A stretch of 64,000 nt of DNA from Oreohelix idahoensis (Eukaryota > Mollusca > Gastropoda > Stylommatophora > Oreohelicidae), in NCBI GenBank assembly GCA_024509875.1, contig JAMPIV010012263.1, positions 20,607 to 84,606 on the forward strand, in the 5' to 3' direction. Positions 54,021 to 64,000 of the stretch are shown here, piece after piece. The notes beneath the pieces are model-generated. The model saw nothing but the letters and a program-made list of their open reading frames with translations, had not been told where the DNA came from and did no database searches. A program made the translations under genes and the position numbers. Positions within the stretch are counted from its first letter, which is position 1; the number at the start of each line of letters is the position of its first letter.

Positions 54021-57000
54021 AAAAGTTTCCTTTGCGCATATTAGCATCTTTCAGGACCACCCTCATTACACATTTATGTCTGTCCATAGCTATTTTTAAA
54101 CATTCATCCAGTAAAGAACCACATCTTCTATGGACTCTTGTGCCTCCCCTACCATGTTTCACTAATTAGTCCCATGACTCACTCCACTAGGAATTCCACC
54201 TTCTCAAAAAACCCCCCATTGCTGGTGCCATCTCAGGGAAATGCAAGTGTCATTTCATAGTAATAAAATAGTCCAGTAACTGAATCTGGTTCTAGAGAAT
54301 GGCTCAGCCTGAGTTGGCTTCTGCAACCTGCCTGCATTACTAACTCACAAAAAGCCAATTAATTCGAGAAAAAATCGAGTACAAATATGATACCGTTAAC
54401 ACTTTCAGAGTCATACACATCAACCTAATCTTAGCCTGAGCTCTGCAAGTTATTGCCAGATTTTTGCTATAAGGCTAAAAGTTGGCAGACCTAGTGGACA
54501 GTTGCATAAAATACAACTAACTCCGAAATTTAAATACAGTACAAAATTGGGGCGTAAGGGAAAAGATTCATGCAACATTGTCCTAAGTTATCTCATAATT
54601 CACAATATTAATGTATGTGTGAGGATGTCTGGTAATATGAAATGAAATTACAAGGTTTTATATGTGCTTTCCTCAAAATCAGCATGAGCCAAACAAATTA
54701 AACTTATTTATGTCCAGCACATGCTAAATTTCAGATAAATGAAATATAGTTAAGGACATTGCAGACCAGCATGTTTATGGATTTTATCAATCTCTGATGC
54801 AGTCCATTATGTTGTTTGTCCATCTGTAATCATCATCTCTGAACAGTCATATGTTATTTTGTCATCTGTTAATCAATCATACTCTGATCAGTTCCCGTAT
54901 GAGTATGTCATCCATCATCTGTTCAATCTTGTCTTTGTTCATTTGTAATCATCTCTGATCGGTACCCAATCGTAATATTTGTCATCTGTTATAATACAAC
55001 TCCTCATCAATTGGTCCTTTGTTTATCTGTAATTTAATCATCGCTGATCAATCAATCATGTTTGGTCCAAATTTAATTAATTAGCTTTGATCACTCATGT
55101 CTTGTTTTTTTACATGAGTAAACCATCAATCAAGACTTGTTTGTCATCTATAACAATCATCTCTTGTCCAGTCCTTGTCTTGTTTGCCATCTGTAAATCA
55201 CTCAACTCAAATCAAACATGTCTGATTGTTCCCATCAACACTTAATTTATAACACTATAATCCATAAACACTTCGACCCCTTTACAACTTGACTTCCCTA
55301 AAAACACGACCCATAACACTTTGATCCAAAACACTTGACCCAACACTCTTGACCCATCGCTTGTAGCCCAATCACACTTGACATTTCATAGTAGTTTCAT
55401 TCAATTCAGTTGACAGACTTGTTCTCCATATATACAGACTAGTGTGGCAGCCCAAATATACCCATAAATTAATACCATTGCCCCTCAAAGTGGTCTAAGT
55501 TGAAAAAAAAAAAGTTATTGATCGATTTCTAATACTTTGGTATTTCTATGGTACTACATTTGATGTTTATTTAGTGAGCTGATCATTGACTATACAAAGT
55601 AATATAAAGTGTTGATTTTGTCTTGGGAAAAGTTGGTTGTTATTTCCATGTTTGTATTGGAAATGATATGTTTTTAGAATATAGAAAGTTACAACTGCCA
55701 TATAATAAGAGCATCTGTTTAACAGAAACTATTTGCAGTAAGATGTGATTTTGTTATTGTTTCATGAAAATGTTGCAACTAGATTTATAATGGGTTTTTT
55801 TTTTTTAGGTGAGTTTTAATTTTGGATCTCGTGATTTGTGTAATTGGTTGCATTTATTTTCACAGTTTTGAATAGAAAGTTTCCATTATTTTATTGAGAT
55901 GTGGAGAAATTGAGTGATAAGACTCTAGCGGGGAAATATATCTGTGTCCTTTTAAATCAGAAATATTTTATTCCTCTGATATCAAATGCGCTTTTCACCT
56001 TTACAACAGTCCTGAATCCGTCTGGCTCGAGTTTCAATTGTATGCTGTTCTTTGATAAGATTGCGTTGAGTTTTTTTAGGTAGTGGGGGATCCACCCTTC
56101 AGAGCATACCAAAAAAAAACATAAGTACTATTGCTCCCCTCATAACGATAACAATAAACTAATAAAATACGGTTTGCAAAATGTCCTTGTAAACTTGCAA
56201 AACAAATTGAAACGAGAAGCCAACCACTAAGCCCAGGATGCATGGTAGCGTTTGACCGTAGACTTTTCTCAAGTAGAGCCATCTACCGTAGTGGATCCTT
56301 GCTGCCACAAAATATTGAAAAGACGGAGATGGTGATCATGTTTTAACTCGAGTTACATTTTTTGGGTGTACCTTTTTGCATTCTCTGCTTTCAACCTATA
56401 TATATCTTTCTGTGGTAATGCAGATGTAATGATATTTAGTTGAATTACATTCTTTTTATATATGAAATTTTTTCGCGTTCTCCCGCTGTCAACCATTTAT
56501 TTCTGTGTATTCAGACATATGAATAGCTTACATTATTCCTACCTTAAGTTATCAGATCAATAACACAACTTTGTTATAAATCGCAAGTCTGACCAGCTGT
56601 ATCAGGCGCATATAATCTGTTGAGGACATCTGCCTGCATGTTTTCATGTGTAAACATTCTTGTTGGGTTTTCTTTTAAGCTGCGGTGATATACATACCAT
56701 CTCAGCCTCCCAACTAGATATACTTAAACGTTATGCGTAGTGAATGATGATGGGGGGGGGCGAAAAGACTTAGTAACCATTACAGTCTTTTGTACGTGCC
56801 TTGCGAACTCCGTTGGATGTGTGTAATGACCTTCTAAGTGTGAGTTTTTTAAACCACACCGTATTGTGTACTAAAGGTTATATGTGTTGTAGACATCATT
56901 GATTATAGATTTTAAATAAATGTAATCGGTATAATCGTTCAAGAAAATTATGAACTTGACAGAACAATATTTTTAACGGTCGTGGTCGATGCATGATGTT

Positions 57001-57473
57001 TGTATGCAAAGAACAGTAAGGGCATATATTAGCTTGATGCTGACTCAGATATGAACTATAGAATCCCAATGTTGTAATTTAATTCGTGTATCATCATAGA
57101 TGAATCCTTGTTATGATTAAAATGTCTGGGACAGGCGTCCCAATAACAGACTTGGTTCACTGAACTTGTTTGTATAGAATTGATTCAACTGCAAGTTGGC
57201 AGTGATTATTCGTTGGTTTTGAAAATACAGTTAATTTATAAAACATTTCTGAACAATAAATTCGCCTAGAACAGTAATAGAATAAATCCAAGACTAATGG
57301 AAATGTAATATGACCTATTTATTAGAAGAATTACTAACGAACAGAGCTGCCATAATGAAATGGTGAACCCCACGGTTGCAGCAATGAAGGATTTGACATT
57401 CAGAACAACTCAAGAATAATATAATAATATTTTAAAAATAAAAGACTGCAACACAACAGAAACTCCTCTAGAT
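54021..57473. other. Right-arm copy of unremarkable intron sequence
   Basis: Mirror of 16,974-19,873, including the degenerate GATGATTACAGATGAC repeat at about 54,770-55,230. No independent feature seen. Confidence 0.6.
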
Positions 57474-58365
57474 CAGTGTTTCTCATAGGGGCGTTACCAC
57501 CCCTTGGGGGGGGGTGGGGGGGCGTTTTTTCACAGAGGTGTCCAGACGCTACGGGGCATTATTCTGATGGGTTTGCAACAATTGGGGGTGGCTACTTCCA
57601 TTCAGGGGGGCGTTGTGTACAATTTTTACAAGAATCATATGAAACAATTACAAAAGATATTCCCCTTCGCATAGCTTTGTAACACGATAGTTTTTTTATT
57701 TTGACCTGCCCGTCCCATGGAGTGTTTCTAGGATTCCAAAAGCAAAATTTTTAGTACCCTGGGATATTACCATTGTCAGGAGGAGACAGTATTAGGCGAG
57801 ATTTTAATGTACCTTCAACACACGAAATATTACGTTAGGCCCCTCGACATCACCCAAGCTAACCTTCTCACTCCACTCTCGAAAAAATTATCTTTCTTCT
57901 GGAGGCACATTTCCGTCAAGCAGTGATGAGCCCATGAACACATCCCAGCCCCTTCCCTACTCTGTCCACTTCCGCAGCACAACTCCCCTCCCCACGCACG
58001 CATTCTCTTTCCCACATCAATACGCACGTGGTCCCCTGCCAAAAAAATGAAACTTGTGTGATATGTTTTGTATGTGCCAATCCGTACTTAAACACATATT
58101 TAATAGCATAAACTATGTTTTTTATAAACATGTGCTTTCCTCTTTTTCTTTATATATTATAAAGAAAAGATAACTCATTAAATGCATCTGGCTGATTTTT
58201 TTAAAAGTATGGTGGGAATATATGTATATGTGTGTGTGTGTTTTGGTCTACACGATAAAGAGAGCAAGGGAATTGGGGGGGAGGGGGGGGGAGCTTTTAA
58301 AGAATGATTAGTTTGTCAATAGGGGGGAGATTGCTACTATTCATGGGTTGATGAAAACGTCACTG
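57474..58365. mobile_element. Right-arm copy of the hAT element
   Basis: CAGTGTTTCTCA start and CACTG end retained. 892 bp against 792 bp on the left, with poly-C/G tracts altered. Confidence 0.85.
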
Positions 58366-58889
58366 CTCTTGATTGTTCTCGCATTGATGACTCTAATAAG
58401 AAAAACTAATCGATGAGGACCATTATGAAAGGGCCAGAATTCTTTTGCAAATATGAAATGGAGTCCTGGCCGGGTTGCCCTCTTGTAGCCGTATTCTAAT
58501 TATCGAATTTAGATTATGAAAAACATTCCATCAGCCATGAGAAGATTTAATAGCTTGGACTGTTAGTCAAGAACAGCTTAGTACCCATCCCAGGTTTAAT
58601 TCCATAACTGAAACCAGAATGGTTCAGGACAAAATGACAATAATAGTAGATGTCGAGCTTACAATTAGAGGTCAGAAAATCCTTCCATTAGGAAAAACAA
58701 ACAATAAGGTTAAGAATAACTATGTGGAATTTTAAATGCCAGGTTGCACTACTAGAAAACGCTACGCCTTGTAAGATGTGTTAGTAAAGAGTCCATTCGT
58801 GGTATAGCACAGTTAACTGGCTGGTCAGCCTATTAACAGAGATGTCCTGGAGAGAGAAGAATGCAACGGACGATAATCAAATCTCTTAC

Positions 58890-59130
58890 CGGAGATTGGT
58901 CGAAGACTGTTATACGCTAAGAGTACGTCTCGCTCTCTAGAGATACTCTGTTCGACTGATACTCGAGATACCAACTCAATGCAAGATACCAACTCTACGG
59001 ATGATACCCGCACATACAGATGAAACCAAACTCTACGGAGTGTGAGTTGATCCGCAGCTCTACAGAGATACCAACCCGACTGAGATTACTCAAACATCTT
59101 ACGCAGATCACCAACACTCTGACTAGCAGA
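58890..59130. repeat. Right-arm copy of the 17-bp array
   Basis: GATACCAACTC-type units are recognisable but spacing is irregular. Confidence 0.7.
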
Positions 59131-59289
59131 GTACCAACAGCCTGAAGCCCCTGACCACAGCTTCTGTGAACAATATTCAAGTTGAGCTCTGAAATGTGAC
59201 GAAAAAAGAAGACAAGCCATGGTAGGACAAAGTTAGAGGAATGACTGATCACTTCTCATTTTCCTTTTTTAACTTCCTCATGGAGTATC

Positions 59290-59569
59290 ACTTAAGTTGA
59301 GCTGGCCCCCACCAAGCAGGAGGCCCTGCACTAAAGCATTCAATGCTCTTGCAGCAGTGGTTGTTTGGAGCATTTTTTTTTACATGATACGAGGATGCCA
59401 ATCCAAAGCACAACCTCCTATTAAAAGTTAATGTATGTTATGATTATGTTCTGAGGGAGGCAGGAGACATCTTCTTGTCTTTGACCTCCTCAGAGGATAC
59501 CCCTGGGAACTTACGCCAGGGGATGGAGGAATAGTAGAAGTGCAAACTGTCTATTACTTTTTTTGGTCC
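59290..59569 (-). repeat. Right-arm copy of R1 copy 5
   Basis: GCAGGAGGCCCTGCACTAAA, CACAACCTCCTATTA and GGAGGCAGGAGACATC mirror 15,205-15,430. Confidence 0.75.
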
Positions 59570-59905
59570 CAAGGGTGCCCCTTCTTGGTTGTCGCCGGCT
59601 GACTGAAGGCCTTCTGGGTCACCTACTTGTTGACTTGATGGAAGGCTCTGCGGGGGCCCCTTCTTGTTGGTCTGATGAAGGCTCCTGGGTCCCATTCTTG
59701 TTGTCTGAAGAAGGCTGATGTGGTCCCTTCTTGTTGTCTTGAAGAAGGCTCTGGGTCCCTTCTTGTTTGTTCTGATCTGAAGGCTCTTGAAGGTTCTCTT
59801 CATTGATGTATCTGATGAAGGCTCTGGGTCCCTTCTTGTTGTCTGATGAAGGCTCTGGGTCCCTTCTTGTTGTCTGATGAAGGCTCTGGGTCCCTTCTTG
59901 GGGAA
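59570..59905. repeat. Right-arm copy of the 31-bp array, ten units
   Basis: Read from the right end, units 1-3 are perfect, unit 4 carries the GAGAACCTTCAAGAGCC variant, unit 6 the CCACATCAGCC variant and unit 8 GGGGCCCCC. This is the same order as 14,880-15,172. Confidence 0.9.
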
Positions 59906-60545
59906 AAAATGTACATAAAAGCATAATTAAAAATGTTAAAATAATATTTTAGGTTATGTATATGGACCCCCTAGAATATATTCATGGACCTTCAAGGCGT
60001 CCTTGGACCACATGTTACGAAACTCTTGTATAGTGATATCAGAATAAGAAAACAACATGAAAGATGGGTTTTCATTGCACTGGTGAATATATGGAAGTTA
60101 AAACAAGTCAGATCTAACACAAAAATATGTATTTCCAACTCGGATGTCAAGTTAGTCCTATTGTATGGTTGTGAAACAGAGAGCAACTTAAGCAGTGACA
60201 ACCAAGAAGTTAGAGACTTTTATAAATTGTGCTTACACAGAATAGAATGATTAAAATGGTGTGTCAAGAGGACTGTTGTAGAACTAAACAGCTACCAGTG
60301 GAACAAGAGGGGAAGAAAAGTCATAGGTGTTTATTAGGGCAGACTGTGAGAAATCTAGCTGATAGCATTACAGGGCAAGATCATTTTCCTGGGAAACCTT
60401 CAAGGTAAAAGAAAATTGTGGAGACCAACAACACAGTGTAGAAGTATTGGAGACAGATCAAAAAAAGGGATAAAGAAAAAAGAGCATCACTTTAACCATA
60501 TAGTTTCCAGATAGGATGGCTAGGTGTGAACTTTGGAGTTCAAGC
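59906..60545 (+). mobile_element. Right-arm copy of the RTE-like LINE 3' end
   Basis: A forward ORF (59,984-60,250) starts like the left copy (HVTKLLYSDIRIRKQHERWV) and then contains about 150 nt not present at 14,395-14,800: KLKQVRSNTKICISNSDVK, VLLYGCETE and FYKLCLHRIE. This is more of the same LINE ORF2 (the LLYGxExW block). The left arm lacks this block. Confidence 0.65.
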
Positions 60546-60665
60546 CTATATTTTACACAGGGAGCTGGGAAAATGCTAATACATGGTAGATGTATGTATG
60601 TTGATATGCCTGTCATTGCATTAGGTATCATAATTATAATTTAAAATATTTTAGATTATCATCAG

Positions 60666-60741
60666 AATCTAGATCCCCAGCAGCCTGCACCTCAGGCATA
60701 GAACCAGGCCAAGATCGATACGTGGGTCTCCCCCGGTCTCG
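60666..60741 (+). pseudogene. Right-arm copy of ZC3H18 exon C
   Basis: CATCAG acceptor and CTCG|GTATGT donor are retained. 76 nt against 69 nt; the inserted bases break the frame. Confidence 0.85.
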
Positions 60742-60790
60742 GTATGTACTTTTGAAATACTTATTTCTTTAACCTAAGAAATTGTAAAAA

Positions 60791-61081
60791 GGTAAAGGCA
60801 CCTAGGTTTTACACGCCCATTGAGCATCATTGGGGAATAAGGTGGTTTAGGCCCATATTTTTACTTGACAACTGCAAAACTAGGGGTGATGTGGTCAGCA
60901 TCACACCGGCCGCCTGTAACTTCCCATAATATTGCTCTGGTACCCCAATTGGGGCTTGGGTCGACCCAGGGAGCCGTTTGCCGGGACTAAAAAAAACTCC
61001 CACCTCATCCTGGGGATCGAACCATGGACCACTGAGCTAGGTATCCAGTGCACCCACCACAAATGCGAATCCGTGGCTCCC
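60791..61081 (-). mobile_element. Right-arm copy of the first SINE
   Basis: GATCGAACCATGGACC (B box) and the flanking AAGGAAATTGTAA copies at both ends are recognisable. Mirror of 13,893-14,165. Confidence 0.8.
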
Positions 61082-61209
61082 AAGGAAATTGTAATAAGGA
61101 AAAATTATTAATTATTACATGTTGATATATATAACTACTTCACTGAACTGCATGTTTTTCTATTAAGCAAGTTACCTCTAAGAGACTATTTATATTTACT
61201 CACAAAGTC

Positions 61210-61700
61210 ATTTTCCATTTTGCTGTCCATGTAAGCAAGGATCTACAACCCCTGCGCTAGACTCCCTTGCATCGACGCATTCATGTCTTATATGGTTCCT
61301 CTTACACTCATAACCCCGGGGATTCCATAACAATGTTGGCCTAATACTGCTATTCAGCGAGATTCCATCAAAGCATGTCCTTATCCATCGCCAGAGGTAT
61401 CTTCTCATCTGAATCTTCATCAGCAGAAGTATCTGGTTACTTATATAAAATAGTTCAAGAATGGCTATCAGAAGTCAGGGTTCTTATAATACAGTTCAAA
61501 TTGGCGATCAAAGTCTGGTTCCTTAATAATTAGTTCAAGAATGGCGAACAGAAGTCCTGGTTCTTATAATTGTTATCAAGATTGGGCGATCCGAAGTCCA
61601 CTGGTTTCTTATATTAGATCAAGATTTGTGCGATCAGAAGTCTGGTTCATATAATTAGTTATCAAGGATTGTTGATTGTGTCAAAACCATTTACAAACCA
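61210..61700 (-). mobile_element. Right-arm copy of the LINE piece with 39-bp array
   Basis: AGTCTGGTTC-TATAATTAGTTCAAG units recur six to seven times with indels at 61,430-61,690, flanked by LINE sequence. Confidence 0.75.
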
Positions 61701-62039
61701 TCTTTTCTACACCAAGCCACCTATCAAGAAAAGCTTTTATTTTTATGTCATTTTTATTTCCTCCATGTTTCAGTGCCATAAAAAAAAGACTTATTTAACA
61801 TATAAAATGGAAAAGAGTCCTGATTTTGTATATTGACCTATACAGATTATACTAATAGACGAGCCATTGTGGAATCAAAAAAAAACAGACCCCTGAGTGT
61901 TTTGGAACATGTTCATTTATAAGGGAGCCAACATTACGAAACAGTAGAAGTATATATAAACACTTATCAGGCAAAAAACCAAGCAAGTGTGCAAGGAAAA
62001 AAAACAAATAGAAAAATAACAGAAACGAAGCATGTTGTA

Positions 62040-62400
62040 AAAATAGAAGGATTGAAGTGGATTGCGAGATCACTAATGTGAAACTGAATGACAAAGAAGA
62101 AACCAGACAAAGTACAAAGTCGAAAAAGAGATGAGAAGACTCAGAGATGTGGATCGGACACACATAGAGGAAACAAGTTTGGTTGCATTCTGGACCCCCC
62201 TAGAGAAAGAGAGGTAGGGAAGCCCAAAGAACACATGGAGACAGACATGAAGAAGACATGGAAAAGACAAATGGAGACAGACATGAAAAAAGAAATGGAA
62301 AGACCTTGATGCCAGAATGGCACAAGACAGGACGACCTGGCATAAATTTTTGTGGATGGCTTATTCTCCTAGGGTAGCTGAAGGTGTGACTGATGAAATA
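62040..62400 (+). mobile_element. Right-arm copy of the LINE 3' end at 12.66-13.15 kb
   Basis: Contains AGAAGGATTGAAGTGGATTG, then RTTWHKFLWMAYSPRVAEG-type coding and the AGGGTAGCTGAAGG end. Confidence 0.75.
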
Positions 62401-62819
62401 GAAATGAACTATACAAAAAATGGGAATAGAAATGGAGCTGTATTTGCAGGCAAGAGCTACAAATTAACAGCTAGAGACCAAACTATTTGCAGGATTTTGA
62501 TAAAAATACATTTTAACCCTACAGGAGTAATATTCATACAAACAGTTTAATGGATCCAGTGTCATTTGCAGCTGTTGTAGCTGACCTCATTGGATTTAAT
62601 GCGTATTTCACTATAACAACGGCTTCTTTACAATTATCTGTTTGAGTTACAATATTGATTGGAAAGTTTCATCATTATATTTTTAATGGTTTTCAATATT
62701 TTAATAACTTCAAAGATCCTTTTCTACCGGAACTATATTAATTTTTAGAGTCTGAAAAAAATAGTTTGTGAAAAATGTTGCTACATTATTTACAAAAATC
62801 AACAGTTTTTGTCCAGAAA

Positions 62820-63270
62820 TCCTGGTCTGTCAAAAGTTTCAATATGCTGAGAAGGGTTTCTGAGCCAACCTCAGCAAGATAAAGAACATAGAGATATAAT
62901 GAAAATGATCACAACAGAAAAGTTTTAGAGCTATATCCAGCATCAAAACATCGACAGAAAATCAAGTGTTTGACCTTCCATGAGAATGGAACCAGTCAAT
63001 GGGGACACCTGGACCAAAGACGCAACACAGCTTGCAACAGGGACATCAAACCAGAGCTGACCAAGACCCTACTCCACCTCCACGTGGTGGTCCTGGAAAC
63101 AGGCTGCATCACTGCAGTCTGGCTGAGAGGTAGGGATCGAAGATGGTAAGGCTAACTCCGCCCCAAAAAAGCTGTGGCAGAAGTCGGCCGAAAGAGCAAA
63201 AATCGCAGTAAACGGACTCAACGCAAACCTACGTCCTTTTAGGACGAATGAGGAAGAAAAGAAGAAGAAA
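62820..63270 (+). mobile_element. Right-arm copy of the LINE 3' end with AAG tail
   Basis: CTGACCAAGACCCTACTCC, GGTGGTCCTGGAAACAGGCT, TCCTTTTAGGACGAATGAGG and (AAG)n mirror 11,785-12,250. Confidence 0.8.
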
Positions 63271-63279
63271 CCTTATCAA

Positions 63280-63513
63280 CAACTACTGTGTGCCTTCAAC
63301 AATAGCAAGAATCTGTTTTCAAGACGTGGGGAAGAACCCAGAATCAAGAACAGACAATATTGCAGAAATTAATGCTTACACATGCTCACAACAGCTAGTC
63401 AGACAGTTTTTCTGTAGCAAACTTGTATTTACATGATAAGGTTAATCCGCCACATGCACAACAACATATTTGTCCCTCCTTGTAAGACATCCTAAGTCTT
63501 ACTCTATACAATC
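63280..63513 (-). repeat. Right-arm copy of R1 copy 4
   Basis: CATGATAAGGTTAATCCGCC, ACATGCACAACAACATA and TTGTAAGACATCCTAAG mirror 11,555-11,695. Confidence 0.7.
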
Positions 63514-64000
63514 AGTCTCTCTCCCCCCATTTCCCACCAAGACCTCCCCCCGTCCACTCACCCTAAGCCTCTGTCCCCCCCCCTACACCTAAGAATCCGA
63601 ATTCATCATAATCTAAAGTCTTGTCTGGTAACCTGGCAGAAAATACTCCACCGTTGTCGTACTTATGGGAGGGGCTTGCCCTGAGAAATCAAATAAAGCG
63701 AGTACAGACGGTACGATACGCAGCGTGTTCTTTCTCCGACATGCAATGTAGGTTCGTAGATATGCTCAGGCCTCAAAAACGCCTAGATGTCCAACACCAG
63801 CTGTTGAAACCACTACGACGTCGCGCACCCCCGAAAAATTACGATCGTTAACAACCCCTAAGAAGAACAATAGCTACAACAAGAAGGACTACCCAGTCTG
63901 AGTGAAAACAATACAGCCAATGGAACTGACCACCAATCAGCGTCCCCTGCAGTCCAATCTCTAATCCCTGGAAGCACGACTGTACGGTGCAGATCACTTC
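63514..64000. other. Unmatched end segment
   Basis: After a C-rich stretch the sequence no longer matches the expected left partner (exon D, 11,180-11,470). A 76-codon forward ORF at 63,621-63,851 and the rest show no recognisable family. It may be unrelated sequence or very low-quality sequence. Confidence 0.45.

Larger units (their letters stand above)
36830..63513. repeat. Right arm of the large inverted repeat (degraded copy)
   Basis: Reverse complement of the left arm. Between the inner LTR end (40,425) and 63,513 it is 23,088 nt against 20,828 nt on the left, a surplus of 2,260 nt. Only about 170 nt of that is one block next to the outer LTR. The rest are small insertions scattered through exons, LTR, satellites and introns alike. 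Confidence 0.95.

Noticed and set aside
11551..63513. A genuine giant genomic palindrome (sex-chromosome or amplification type)
   Set aside because: Real palindromes of this size are kept near-identical by conversion or diverge with coding-aware patterns. Here indels ignore coding and are insertion-biased, so an artefact is the more likely reading, pending read data.

Overview
The window is animal nuclear DNA: AT-rich, intron-dominated, with GT-AG exons of a conserved metazoan nuclear protein and a heavy load of LINEs, tRNA-derived SINEs, a hAT-type element, a piggyBac remnant, LTR retrotransposons and minisatellites. The repeat style suggests a mollusc, probably a gastropod, but I cannot name the species.

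Positions 1-24,000 (minus strand) carry seven exons that I assign to the C-terminal half of ZC3H18, a CCCH zinc-finger, RS-rich nuclear RNA-processing factor. The exons lie at 23.8, 23.0, 14.2, 11.2-11.5, 8.8-9.1, 3.3-3.5 and 0.75-0.9 kb. Reading phases agree from the second exon to the seventh. The last exon(s) should lie left of base 1. The CCCH and N-terminal exons are not visible. The introns hold pieces of several LINE families (mostly 3' ends), two SINEs, about five copies of a ~200-bp repeat called R1 here, a 792-bp hAT element and seven tandem arrays.

Positions 24.88-33.65 kb hold a complete but frame-broken LTR retrotransposon on the minus strand, next to the 3' end of a piggyBac transposase. 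Its RT belongs to the Ty3/gypsy type, but integrase lies upstream of RT (order gag-PR-IN-RT-RH), as in the Gmr1 group. Positions 33.7-39.1 kb are a more diverged inverted repeat. It contains an unrecognised two-exon gene end and hAT-like transposase fragments.

Positions 39.1-63.5 kb are the reverse complement of 33.6-11.5 kb, feature for feature: LTR element, piggyBac, exons, SINEs, hAT element, and minisatellites with the same variant units in the same order. This right copy is peppered with small, mainly insertional indels that destroy every frame. It is about 10% longer than the left copy outside the inner LTR. That pattern fits an uncorrected long read folded back or misjoined into the assembly better than a real genomic palindrome. 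The final ~450 bases match nothing else in the window. I see no gene cluster or defence-like system. The most biologically interesting item is the retrotransposon with the unusual domain order.
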